DNA of 64,000 nucleotides from Streptomyces sp. DSM 110735 (GTDB lineage: Bacteria > Actinomycetota > Actinomycetes > Streptomycetales > Streptomycetaceae): assembly GCF_016482685.1 (NCBI RefSeq), contig NZ_JACYHF010000005.1, forward strand, positions 124,001 through 188,000, in the 5' to 3' direction. Shown one piece after another: positions 43,303-53,300 of this stretch (positions within the stretch are counted from its first letter, which is position 1; every line of letters starts with the position of its first letter). The translations under genes and the position numbers were made by a program. The notes under the pieces were generated by a model. The model did no database searches, was not told the origin of the DNA, and saw nothing but the letters and a program-made list of their open reading frames with translations.

Positions 43303-46300
43303 ATGAGCACCGGAGCGAGCTTTCCCCTGGGCCGGGATTACCCGTCAATTCCCGAAGCAGATCTGCCGGAGGGCCTGTTGGCCCTCTTCGACCTCACCGA
43401 GTCCGAGGTCGAGCTGACCCTGGCCAAACGCGGGCCGCAGAACCGCTTGGGCTTCGCCATCCAGCTCACCTGCCTACGGGTCCTTGGCCGGTTTCCCAAA
43501 CCGCAGGAGATCGCTTCTCTGCCGCGGCCGGTCGTAGAACACGTGGCGGCCCAGCTCGACATCAGCGACGGCCTGACAGTCCTGAGTATGTACGGCACGC
43601 ACGACGGGCTGACGCGGCGTCATGCACAGGAGATCAGGTCGGCCTGTCACTGGAAGCCGTACGACAAGGGCGAGGCAGCGCTGAAGAGCATGCTGGTGTC
43701 GCGCGCCACGTACACGGAGGAGGGAGTCAGGGCGCTCCTGCGGCGCGCAGTCGCCTGGCTGCGGGTGGAGCGTGTCGAGTTGCCCAGCGAGCGCGCCCTC
43801 ACCGACCTGGTCCGAACGGTACGAGGGGAAGCCGACCAGAAGATGTGGCAGGCGCTCCTGGCCCCGTACGCGGACCGGCTATCCGAACTCGATGGCCTGA
43901 CCGCAGTCCCGGACGGCGAGCGAAAGTCACAGCTGGCTGAACTGCAGCGCGGGCCGGGCAAGCCAGCCTGGGCGAACCTCGAGCGCGCCTTCGAGCGGAA
44001 CAACGCGGTGCAGTTGCTGAGGCTGCCTCCCGTGGACCCCCGGGTCTTCTCCCCGCGACGCCTGGCACATCTCGCCCGGTTCGCCGCGAACCATGAGGCG
44101 CAGAGGGCGAAGCGACGCGCCGCGACGGTGGCCGCAGTTGGCCGCCTGACCGAGACCGCCGCGGACGACGCGGTCGACATGCTGGTGCACCTGATCGCCA
44201 ACGACCTCATCGGAAGAGCGCGACGCAAGACCGACAAAGAGCGATCCGCGATCTTCCCCGACCTGGCCTACGCCGCCGCCGTCATGAGAGAGGTAGGCAA
44301 AGACCTGCTTGCCGCGCGACACGGACAGGTAGACACCGCCACGGGCGAGATCATCCCGCCTGTGGCAGACACCATGACGCTGGGCGAATTCCTCAACCAG
44401 CGTGAGGACCTCGCCGCGTTCGAGGCAGCGGTCACGGTGGCCGGCGAACTGGCGCCGGCGATGGGATCGGACTCGGACGAGGCACGCCGCGCCAAAATGA
44501 TCGAACGGATCGATCTCCTCAAGACATACCTGCCGCACATCGTCCAAGGGTTGGCGTACCGGCCTGGCACGCCGGAAGCCAGCCGAGTCCTGGATGCGCT
44601 GTGGTCGTTGACCGAGCTGATCGATCACCCCGCCATCAGCCGCGCCGAGGCCGATGAGAGCCTGTTGACCGGGTCCTGGAAAGAACTCGCTCTCCGCGCG
44701 CCGCACCTGGCGCCCGACACGGTCGACACCGCCGCCTACGCCTTCTGCGTGGTGGAGCGGTTCTATTCCCGCCTCATGCGGCGCGAAATCTTCGTTGAAG
44801 GCGCATCGAAGTGGGGCAACCCGCAAGCGGGCTTGCCATCGCTGGCGGAGTGGGTGGCGCTGCGGGCCTCGGTAGCGAAGAGCCTGGGGCTTCCACTGGA
44901 CGCGGCCGACCACCTGAAGCGACTTGGCCACGAACTCCACACCAAGGCCCATGCGATCGCCCAGCGCCTGCCGAAAGATCGTCAGATCCAAATCGGTGAC
45001 GGCGGCCGGCTCGTCGTGTCCACCGCGCCTCTTCCGCCAGACCCCCGGCTACGCAAGGTGACCACGGAACTTACGGGCTGGTTGCCCAAGGGCGACCTTC
45101 CCCAACTCATCCTGGAAGTTCTCACGTGGACCCGAGGCACCGAGGTGTTCACCACACCAAGCGGCGAGCCCCCACGTCAAAGCAACTTCGATATCACCCT
45201 GTCCGCCGCCCTGGTCGCCCTGGGCTGCAACGTCGGTGTGGAGGCCGTCGCCGGCAACGTCCCCGCACTAGACAGGAGGCACATCACCTACGTCATCGAC
45301 AACTTCCTGCGACCTGATCGTCTGGAAGCGCTTAACAACCGTCTGCTGGCACGGCAGTCACAGCTGATGGTCGCCGCAGCGTGGAACGGCGGCCACATGG
45401 CATCCGTGGAGGGCCAGCGCATGGTCGCGCCACCGAGCGCCATCCAGGCCCGCCCATCTTCCCACGGCGCCGCCCACGTCACCCATCTCACGCTTTTGTC
45501 GGGTCAGGCCATGGGGCTCACGAACGATGTCGTTGCCGGATCCGTTCACACCTGCTTGCACGTGCTCGATGTCCTCAATGACCGCCGCACCAGCGCCCTC
45601 AAGGCGACCAGCCCCCGGAGTCAGAACCCTGATCACAACCCGCAGAAGATCGTCGCAGAGGGCGGCCCGCACCAAGAGATCATCTTCGGCCTGCTCGCGC
45701 TCTCCGGCTACATCTACACCCCCACAGCCGCCGACGTCACCGACATGACCCTCGCCCGCATGGACACCGCCTCCGGCGAGGACTACGGCCCCCTGCAGCA
45801 CGCCACCCGCAACCAGATCGACACCGTGCTCATCGAACGGCACTGGGACGAGATGCTCCGTCTCGTCGGAGCGGTCCACCTCGGCCGCGTGCGATCCGCA
45901 GACGCGATCCGCATGGTGGTCCGTAACGGCACCCCCACGTCCTTGGGTAAGGCACTCGCCCACTACGGGAAGATCTTCAAGACCGCACACATCCTGGACC
46001 TCATCGACAATCCCGATTACCGCCGTCAGATCGAAACGCAGAGCAGCCGCCACGCCCAACGCCACGAGCTGGCCGCGAAGATCTACCACGGCACCGAAGA
46101 CCGCCTCCACCGCTACCAGACCGGAATGGAGGAACAACTCAGTGCACTCGGGCTGATCGTCAATATGGTCGTACTCTTCAACACCGCCTACATCGACTTG
46201 TTCCTCGCGAAGAAGACCAGCCACCTAAGGCCCGTTCCCGACGAAGTCGTCCGGAGCCTGTCTCCCTTCCTCTATCGGCACATCCACATGAAGGGCCGCT

Positions 46301-46404
46301 ACGCCTTCGAGATGCCCGAACTCTCCGATAGCTCCATGCGGGCCGTGGAGGAGCTGGACGACGGACCTGACGGCATGACAGGCGACGGCACCAACGCCAG
46401 CTGA
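43303..46404 (+). CDS. Full-length Tn3-family transposase with substituted catalytic residues
   Basis: The 1033-residue protein starts at ATG 43303. The N-terminal DUF4158 domain is clear (FDLTESEVELTLAKRGPQNR, CHWKPYDKGEAALKSMLVSR). The catalytic part (about 600-990) is collinear with TnpA but differs where acids are expected. The SxDGxR motif reads ASVEGQRM, the T-D-x-x-S/G-Y motif reads VAEGGPHQE, and the KGExRH motif reads RHAQRHEL. The conserved HGTEDRLHRYQTGMEEQLSA and NMVVLFNTAYID follow. The frame is open and of full family length. No resolvase gene and no clear 38-bp Tn3 ends were found. Confidence 0.85.
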   Translation: MSTGASFPLGRDYPSIPEADLPEGLLALFDLTESEVELTLAKRGPQNRLGFAIQLTCLRVLGRFPKPQEIASLPRPVVEHVAAQLDISDGLTVLSMYGTHDGLTRRHAQEIRSACHWKPYDKGEAALKSMLVSRATYTEEGVRALLRRAVAWLRVERVELPSERALTDLVRTVRGEADQKMWQALLAPYADRLSELDGLTAVPDGERKSQLAELQRGPGKPAWANLERAFERNNAVQLLRLPPVDPRVFSPRRLAHLARFAANHEAQRAKRRAATVAAVGRLTETAADDAVDMLVHLIANDLIGRARRKTDKERSAIFPDLAYAAAVMREVGKDLLAARHGQVDTATGEIIPPVADTMTLGEFLNQREDLAAFEAAVTVAGELAPAMGSDSDEARRAKMIERIDLLKTYLPHIVQGLAYRPGTPEASRVLDALWSLTELIDHPAISRAEADESLLTGSWKELALRAPHLAPDTVDTAAYAFCVVERFYSRLMRREIFVEGASKWGNPQAGLPSLAEWVALRASVAKSLGLPLDAADHLKRLGHELHTKAHAIAQRLPKDRQIQIGDGGRLVVSTAPLPPDPRLRKVTTELTGWLPKGDLPQLILEVLTWTRGTEVFTTPSGEPPRQSNFDITLSAALVALGCNVGVEAVAGNVPALDRRHITYVIDNFLRPDRLEALNNRLLARQSQLMVAAAWNGGHMASVEGQRMVAPPSAIQARPSSHGAAHVTHLTLLSGQAMGLTNDVVAGSVHTCLHVLDVLNDRRTSALKATSPRSQNPDHNPQKIVAEGGPHQEIIFGLLALSGYIYTPTAADVTDMTLARMDTASGEDYGPLQHATRNQIDTVLIERHWDEMLRLVGAVHLGRVRSADAIRMVVRNGTPTSLGKALAHYGKIFKTAHILDLIDNPDYRRQIETQSSRHAQRHELAAKIYHGTEDRLHRYQTGMEEQLSALGLIVNMVVLFNTAYIDLFLAKKTSHLRPVPDEVVRSLSPFLYRHIHMKGRYAFEMPELSDSSMRAVEELDDGPDGMTGDGTNAS

Positions 46405-46486
46405 CCTACGGCACCCCACCTCGGCTCGGTGACAACAGGCAGCGGTTGCGCCGTCAGCTTCCGGCCGCTTCACATCAACCCGAGCT

Positions 46487-46513
46487 CAGATGGGACAGCT
46501 GAGGTCCCATCTG
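46487..46513. terminator. 10-bp hairpin after the Tn3-like gene
   Basis: CAGATGGGAC (46487-46496) pairs with GTCCCATCTG (46504-46513). It lies 83 bases past the stop of the transposase-like gene. Confidence 0.6.
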
Positions 46514-47388
46514 ACCTGCGCCGATAGGTGCTATCGCACGGTTCAGCAATATTCGACGTCGCAGCCTGAGCCAGCCTATCGGGCAGGTCGAGGAAGCCGT
46601 CGGGGCCACCGGCGGCTGGAAGTCGGTGGTCTGTGCGAGCGCGTCGTCCTCACCCTTCGTGCCACAGGCAACGCTTGGAGATCTGTCCGACCGACAGGTT
46701 GGAAGGACCGCGTGCAGTGTGGTCAGAACAGATCCGTGGCGTACCGCCCTGAACCGGCGAGAGCGCACGCTGCCGTCCACGGTCCGGGCGCACGCGACGC
46801 GGGCGACGAAGGTCGTTTAGCCGCAGAGCGTCGCCCGTGGCGGCACGGCGAGATGAGGCAGTTGTATTCGGTGGACTGCCGTACGCGCTTCAGTTAGTCG
46901 TTTTCACCTGCGTGGCCTGGCGCCGATGTTTCGGCCAAGGCTTGAATGAATCCTTGAATTACGTCTAAGACGTGGCGAGGTAGCGAATCATCCCCTCATA
47001 AAGGCCCGGGGCAGCGGTCCGGGCCTTTACGTGTGCAGTCGCCTCCCGTGATATTGCCCGGCCCTCGTGCAAGGGGCGTCGGTGTGGATCGCGGGAGGGG
47101 AATCGATGGAGCAGGCGCTTAGAAGGCGCCTGCTCTGTCTTCGCGTTTCCTGGCCGCCGAGGTGCAGGTATGGGTGTGTTCGGGCAGATCGCCGACAGCA
47201 GACACATTGAGTCCCATACGGACTGGATTAACTTGGCGAAGGAAGCAAACCTAGAGCGGTCTCGGGAAAGCGGAACCTGCTCTCTGCGTATCAACCGGGA
47301 CCGCGAGAGTTGCGTCGCGGGCGCAACATAGCCGACGATCGCCGGTTGGCCAAACCGGCGTTTCTCCAGATCATTGAATTGCCAGGGG
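46514..47388. other. Gene-poor stretch with two terminator-like hairpins
   Basis: No gene is supported in these 875 bases. Hairpins with perfect stems occur at 46999-47029 (TAAAGGCCCGG/CCGGGCCTTTA) and 47109-47135 (GAGCAGGCGC/GCGCCTGCTC). They look like terminators of lost genes. Open frames here are short and lack ribosome sites. Confidence 0.5.
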
Positions 47389-48048
47389 ATGCCGACGCGT
47401 CCCGATGTGTCGTATGAGGAGTCATGTAGTTTGTCGAAGCTGGCAATAGGCGAATCGTCCTTGCTCTCTGCGGACCATGTTCGCTCACTTCTGAAGTGGA
47501 TCCAGGAGGCATCTTCGGGGGCCGTTTTCCCTTTCCTCGCCTCTATGGCGGGCACCGCGCTCTCGCCGGGCGAAGCAGCCTCGGTTCGGGTGCAGGACGT
47601 GACGCTCCCGGACGGGGAGTTCGGGGAGATGCTGGTCCGTGCCGGCGAGGGCCGGAGGGTTCCTGTCTCCCCGGACATCGTGAATGTGCTGAGGCGTTGG
47701 ATCGACGAGGCGGATTTGGAAGCCGAAGATCTGCTGTTCCCGGCCGAGCGGGGTGGGCCGTTGGCGTCCTCCGAGTACAAGAGGGCGTGGAGGCAAGCTC
47801 GCCAAGCGGTGCTGAGCCCGGACGAGGTGCAGGCTGGCTTGGGGGAGCAGCTCTCCAGCCTGCGCGACTCCTGTCTGGACCGCTGGCTCGAGGCGGGCGT
47901 TCCTGCATGGGGCGTCGCCGAGTGGGCTGGCGTGAGTGCGAGCTGGATTGTGCTGCGGTACCCGCACCGCTTCAGGCTGGAAGACATCGAGATCGACTGG
48001 GACCACCTGGAAGAGGTCCTCCGCATTCCGGACAATCCCGAGCGGTAG
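47389..48048 (+). CDS. Degenerate tyrosine-recombinase-like protein (219 aa)
   Basis: The start is uncertain (ATG 47389 or TTG 47374). The catalytic-domain scaffold is visible: FLASMAGTALSPGEAASVRV stands where active enzymes have TGLRxGE, so the first Arg is replaced. GRRVPVSPDIVNVLRRWIDE and LLFPAERGGPLASSEYKRAW follow. SLRDSCLDRWLEAGVPAWGV stands where HxLRHT is expected, and WIVLRYPHRFR keeps a Tyr. Related Streptomyces proteins are common, so it may be a domesticated DNA-binding protein rather than decay. It is on the same strand as the xis and int genes. Confidence 0.7.
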   Translation: MPTRPDVSYEESCSLSKLAIGESSLLSADHVRSLLKWIQEASSGAVFPFLASMAGTALSPGEAASVRVQDVTLPDGEFGEMLVRAGEGRRVPVSPDIVNVLRRWIDEADLEAEDLLFPAERGGPLASSEYKRAWRQARQAVLSPDEVQAGLGEQLSSLRDSCLDRWLEAGVPAWGVAEWAGVSASWIVLRYPHRFRLEDIEIDWDHLEEVLRIPDNPER

Positions 48049-48281
48049 TTTCCCGTCCCGCGCGCGCTCCGACTCACGCTCCGAACGCGGGAGCACTGCC
48101 GTATGTATCCCGAACGCCGGCGGTCCACGTTTCATGCGGTCGTGTCACATGGCTCGGCCCCTCAGTGATCTGGTCCCACTGCCCTGACAGGGCCGGTTGA
48201 CCTGCGCCGTGGACCGCCGACAGCCCGGCTGAATGAATTCGCCTGCTTGGCCTTTCCCTCCCTGTTTCCGAGGACTCGCGC

Positions 48282-48488
48282 ATGCCTGCCCGTTTGCTGT
48301 CGATCCCCGCTGTCGCCGCCGCCCTGGATGTCGACCGCCGCACCGTCTACCGCTTCATCGCCGCCGGTGACCTCCCCGTCGTCGACCTGCGCACCGGGAC
48401 GGAACGATCCCGCGTCCGTGTCCCTGCTGCAGGGCTGGAGGAGTTCATCGCCAGGAGGTTGCTTGGTTCCCCGCGCCCCCGTCGGTGA
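48282..48488 (+). CDS. Excisionase-like helix-turn-helix protein
   Basis: The 68-residue protein begins MPARLLSIPAVAAALDVDRR, then TVYRFIAAGDLPVVDLRTGT, the MerR/excisionase-type wing and recognition helix, and RSRVRVPAAGLEEFIARRLL. This is the usual small Xis gene directly before the integrase in actinobacterial integrative elements; Xis bends DNA and directs excision. The integrase follows after 66 bases. Confidence 0.85.
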   Translation: MPARLLSIPAVAAALDVDRRTVYRFIAAGDLPVVDLRTGTERSRVRVPAAGLEEFIARRLLGSPRPRR

Positions 48489-48554
48489 TCTCTCGCCCCC
48501 AGCCCAGCCCTCACCGCTTCCTAATAAAGGAGTAGTACCGCGTACCTGCGCAAA

Positions 48555-49643
48555 TTGAAGTCCGGCAAGTGGCAGGCGACCGTACGCAACCGGGCCGGAG
48601 ACCGGTTCAGCGAGTCCTTCCCCCTCAAGGCCCAGGCGCGGGCCTGGGGCATTGAGCTGGAGACCCAGTTCACCCGCGGAGGCATGCGCGACCCGCGGGC
48701 CGGCGAGATCGCGTTCCGGGAATGGCACGACCGATGGTGGAACGCCCGCATCGTCGAACCCCACACCCTGCGGGGCGACGGGTCCAGCATCAAGAACCAC
48801 GTCATGCTCTACTGGGCGGACTGGGAAATGCGAGCCATCACCCGCATGGACGTCCAGAGCTGGATCCGCTCCCTGGTCGAGAAGGGCGCAGGCCCCGCCG
48901 CGATCAAGCGGGCCTACAACCTGACGTCGTCCATCATGCGCGCGGCGGTCGACGACGATGTGATCGCGGTGAGCCCGTGCCGCAGCATCGACCTTCCGCC
49001 CATCGCGATCAAACCGCCACAGTGGTTCACACCCGACCAGGCGCAGAGCATCCTCGACGGACTTGCCCCCGCCTGGCGGACGATGTGCCTGCTCGGCTTC
49101 TACACCGGACTGCGCTGGGGAGAACTCTCCGGCCTCCACCGACACCGCATCGACACACGCCGCTCCCGCCTGTTCGTGGTGGAGGTCAATACCAAGAGCG
49201 GCATCAAGGAGTACCCCAAGAGCTCCAAGAGCCGCCGGGAGGTCCCCCTCCCACCCCACGTCCTGGAGGCCCTCGAACGCCACATCCACCGGCTCGACCG
49301 CGACGCAGTGGTCTTCACCACCATCACCAAGGGCCGCTCCGGGCGCCTACTCGCCGACAGCAACTGGCGTCGGCAGACTTGGTGGCCCGCCGTCGAGGCC
49401 GCCTACCACTTCGGTGACGACGGTGAGTTGCAACTCGTCCCGCACTACCCACCGCACTCCATGCGCCACACCTGCGCCTCGTGGCTGGTCCAGAGAGGGG
49501 TCTCGCTCTACGAGGTCCAGCACCTTCTCGGCCACGAGAGCTTCCAGACCACCCAGCGCTACGCCCACCTCCAGCCGGACGCCCACAAGGCCGTCCTCGG
49601 AGCATGGGAACGCATGGAAACCCCGCTCACCATCGTCGCATGA
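48555..49643 (+). CDS. int: Tyrosine-type site-specific integrase
   Basis: This gives 362 residues from TTG 48555, but the frame is open back to 48528 and reads AYLRKLKSGKWQATVRNRAG. The strong AAAGGAG site at 48526 is correctly placed for an ACC codon at 48537, where many relatives have ATG, so the native start may be lost. The N-terminal SAM-like arm and core-binding domains precede the catalytic domain: Arg in FYTGLRWGELSGLH, Lys in the beta hairpin, HSMRHTCASWLVQRG, LLGHESFQTTQRYAHLQPDA with the nucleophilic Tyr. All catalytic residues are present. It is the likely integrase of the island. Confidence 0.88.
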   Translation: MKSGKWQATVRNRAGDRFSESFPLKAQARAWGIELETQFTRGGMRDPRAGEIAFREWHDRWWNARIVEPHTLRGDGSSIKNHVMLYWADWEMRAITRMDVQSWIRSLVEKGAGPAAIKRAYNLTSSIMRAAVDDDVIAVSPCRSIDLPPIAIKPPQWFTPDQAQSILDGLAPAWRTMCLLGFYTGLRWGELSGLHRHRIDTRRSRLFVVEVNTKSGIKEYPKSSKSRREVPLPPHVLEALERHIHRLDRDAVVFTTITKGRSGRLLADSNWRRQTWWPAVEAAYHFGDDGELQLVPHYPPHSMRHTCASWLVQRGVSLYEVQHLLGHESFQTTQRYAHLQPDAHKAVLGAWERMETPLTIVA

Positions 49644-49649
49644 ACGTTC

Positions 49650-49680
49650 CTTCGCCCTGTCCTCCACGGACAGGGCGAAG
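49650..49680 (+). terminator. 13-bp hairpin after int
   Basis: CTTCGCCCTGTCC (49650-49662) pairs with GGACAGGGCGAAG (49668-49680), just after the integrase stop. Confidence 0.85.
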
Positions 49681-49754
49681 TTGTCTCCTGGCTGGGCAGG
49701 GCCGGATCACATCCGCGGGCGGTCGGGCCGTCGTCGGGAAGAGTCCAGCGGCCG

Positions 49755-50302
49755 TCGCCGTGACGATCGGTCCCGCCGACATCTCCACCGGTGGGGTGCG
49801 GACGACCGTCGAGGCCCTTCTCGGCTTCGGTGAGAACGCATTGGCGCCGCAGCGAGACGGCATCGGATGGAATCTGCGCGTGCCACGCATCCTGCTCGCC
49901 GCCGTGCGCGGGGCCGGACTCGTGGTGTGCGGGGCGGTGATGCAGTCCCTGCTCCGCAATCTGCTGGCTAACCCGTTCGTGTTCGGGGTCTCCTCCGGCT
50001 TGTCCATGGGAGCGGTCGCCGTGGTCGTCCTGGGAATGGGCGGAGGCGTCGTGTCCCGGCCAGCGGGTGCCTTCCTCGGCGCGTTGCTCTCCTTCGCTCT
50101 GGTTCCGCTGCTCAGCCACACCCTCGGCGGCAGCACCGACCGGGTTGTGCTCTACGGGGCTACGGCCATGTAGCGGTTCTGCGCGCTGACCTCCTTCGTC
50201 GTGCTGACGTCCTCCGACGCGGAGACCGCCGCTGGACTCGGGGTGCGGGTCGCGCGAACCAGCCTGGTCCTGCTCTCGGCGACCGCGCGGCCCACCGCTG
50301 AC
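49755..50302 (+). pseudogene. Decayed FecCD-type siderophore ABC permease
   Basis: The frame gives VTIGPADISTGGVRTTVEAL, RVPRILLAAVRGAGLVVCGA, VMQSLLRNLLANPFVFGVSS and GLSMGAVAVVVLGMGG, the first half of a FecCD permease of the iron-siderophore importer family. There is no N-terminus, a TAG stop falls after LYGATAM (50170-50172), and the rest is shrunk to ALTSFVVLTSSDAE joined to AAGLGVRVARTSLVLLSATA, so a large middle part is deleted. It is clearly a relic. Confidence 0.8.
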
Positions 50303-50341
50303 CATCCCACTGGATGTAGCAAGGGTTGTAGTGCTTCGGCT

Positions 50342-53300
50342 TCAGCGTTCCGAGTCCAGGGCACCGAGTAGCCCGTGAGCGCTGGCCAGTGAGAGTGCGT
50401 CAATGAGGTCCAGGCACCGTTTGCGTAGCTGCGGAGGGCTTTGGCGGTACAACTTGAGGACAATCGATACCAGGTAGTAGCCCTCAGCTGCCCGTCGGGT
50501 TCTGATATCGCCGATTTCGTTGCCGCCGATCCGAAGGACGCGTTCGCAGACGTCGATAGCGATGGTCGGCAGGATGCCGGTGTGTTGGTGGAGGGCGAAG
50601 GACAGGTGCTCGGAGTTGGTCGAGAAGGCCGTACTGTCCATGAACGCCTGGATTAGTTTGTCCGCTTGCCCTGGTGGAAGGTCGAAGACGTCGCGCAGGG
50701 CGTGCGAGGAGTTAGCGCGTGTTTCTTCGTCTAGATCGTTCAGCAATTCGGTCAGAAAGAGCGAGTTGCCTGGTCGCTGGGCGAAGACGGCAGCCGCACC
50801 TCGACGTGCCTCGACGCTCAAATCCTGCGGATTGGAAGGGAGTCCGGCGAGGGGCCATCCGTTCAAGAGAGCGACGGCCCAGGTCTGACCTGCGAGTTCC
50901 GCTGCGGTGCCTTGGCTACGAAGCGCGCGCTTCAAGTGCGGTGCGAAGCGGTCGGGCGCGTGGGACAGCGCATTGATGAGCAGACGTTGAGAAGTGGTGG
51001 CGTTGTGCACGTCAGCGCTTGGATGGCTGAACAGGCGGTCGGCGGTGTCCAACCCGTTGTCCGGTGCATGGTCGATGAGACTGCTCACCGCTTGCGCCGC
51101 GCAGACGCGAACCGCTAGGAGACGGTCATCTGCCAGACGCCCAGTGTGTTCGATGAGGAACTGCCGGTGCTGATCTTGGTGGCGAAAGAGCGCGGCCAGC
51201 GTGATCGCTGCCCTGCCGCGCTTGGAGTTCATGCCGGCGGTCAACAGGTCGCCGACTTCGCTACCTGTCTCGGTCGGGTCGTGGTCCGGATCGGAGTCGG
51301 CGGCGTAGCGGCTGAGGATTGTCGCCAGACCAGGAGTGAACAAGCCCGGTGTCGATTGCAGAGTGTTGCAGACAGCGTGAGCGATTTGCGTGCCGGCGAC
51401 GCGGTCTGCGTGGGCCACCAGTGCCGTCCAGCGGTCGGTGGTGACGTGAGGGGCGACGCTCGTGATGATGGCGTTGAGATAGACGGTTGACGCGGCACTG
51501 TTCAGCGTGAGTGCCAGATCGCAGAACCGGTCAGGCTCGGTTTCGGCACAACCGCGCAGGACCTCGGCAAGTTCGAGAGGGCCGCCGCGACCGAAGGCAG
51601 GGCGGTGGTCGGGCCTGGCGTACTTCGTGAAGGCACGGCGCCAGTGCTCGTCGGTCATGTGCCGGGCTGCCTCCGGCGTGATAGGGGAACCGACAAAGGA
51701 CACGGACACTGCTGCAGGTGGCGCAGGGGGTTGATCAGGGAATCTGCGCTCCCACTGAGCCAACCGGCGGCGCGCCGCGTGACTTTGGCGGAATTTCGGG
51801 ATGACCGAGAGCAGTTCGTATTGGGACCGGCCCCACCAGCTCGGGCGGTCTTTGCGCGGGAGTTCCCAGGGCGGTTGGTGGTCGAGCAGGACGGCGATCA
51901 GACGGTTCAGGGTCGCTTCGCCGCAATGAGGCGAAGCGGACTCGATGAGCTCTCGCGTTGCCCAGCGTGGGCTGCCGCTCCAGCCGAGGCGTAGGTTGCG
52001 TTCGTTGGAGAGTAGCCAGTCGATGGCTTCGTCGGGGCGCCCGAGGACCGCGTACATGCGGCACACGAGGAAGCGCAGTTCTTCCGGTTCCTCTGCAGAC
52101 CAGGGAGTCAGGTTGCGCAGGGCGGCGTCGGTCGCCTCGGGAGCTATGGCGGGAAGTGCACGCAGAGAATGGTCGAGGTTGTTGAACAGGGACTGATCGA
52201 CGCCATGGCCGCCCACGGAGCGATAGGCCCAGTGGCCTGTTGGCGTCTGGCGCTTGGTGCTGCTCGCCCTGGCCACCTCGATGACGAAGGACAAGACCGC
52301 TTCTACGTATGCGTGGGGCTGTGCTATGGCGATTCCCGAGAGTACTTTGTCCGCGGTTTGCGAGTGCACCGGCAGGTGCTGGGAGAGGAACGGGTCTCCG
52401 GAACCATCGGCGGCCGCTAGGGTGGCACCCCGGCGGAGATAAGCGCCGACGAGACGGGCAGAGCCGACGGGGTCCGTTTCGACGAGGCCGTAGAGAACAG
52501 ACCAGAAGTCGCTGTTGACGGCTATCGGCCCACGTAGCTGGTCCAATTGACCCGAGTCGACAAGACCTATTGCCAGGTCGATGAGTCCCGGGGCGAGCGA
52601 CCACTCGATGAGAGTTTCCAGGCGCCGCTGCCATTCAGGCGTCGTGGCGATGAAGGGGCTTACGAGCTCGGCAGCCCGCTCGGATCGTTCACGGGCGGCG
52701 GTCAGCAGGCTGCCAAAGACTTCATCGACTGTGTTGGCTGAGCCGAGCCAGGTTTCCCAGCGCCGATCATGGTCGGCAGCATCGAACCACTGGGGCCGGG
52801 AGAGTAGCCCGCGCACCTTCGCGGCCGAGGTCGCCGTACTGAATGCGACCGTCTCGACGGCCTGCCAGTCCTCGGGCTGAGCGTCCAACTGGCTGAGCAC
52901 ACCGATGACTACATCATGCAGGTGGGGGCGGATCTCTGCTGAGTTCAGGAGTCGGGCCACGGTGGTACGGAACCGGTCACGGTCGGTGCCTGCGAGGTGC
53001 TCCAGGAGCTGACGGGTCTGTGCCCGCCGGAACAAGTACTGGCCGGATGCTGCCAAGAAGTCGTGAACGTCTCGGCCGTCAGCCAGGAAGGTCCGTGCGA
53101 ACAGGTAATCGAAGTACGTCTCGTGGAAGAAGCCGATCTTGCCGTGGTCACGGAGCAGGACAGCTTCTGACTCCAGGGCCGCTACTTGGTGTATTGAGAA
53201 GGCGTCAAGTACGGAGGTCGGAGCCTGGAGCACTTCATGCTGGCTGAGATAGGTCGTCAGAGTACTGGTGATCTCTGACCAATCGAGGGCGCCGAGCCGT

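Noticed and set aside
46490..46897. 135-codon plus-strand frame after the Tn3-like gene
   Set aside because: No ribosome site, composition unlike protein and a terminator hairpin in its first bases.
48162..49289. 375-residue minus-strand frame over xis and int
   Set aside because: The plus strand carries all integrase catalytic motifs, so this is a shadow.
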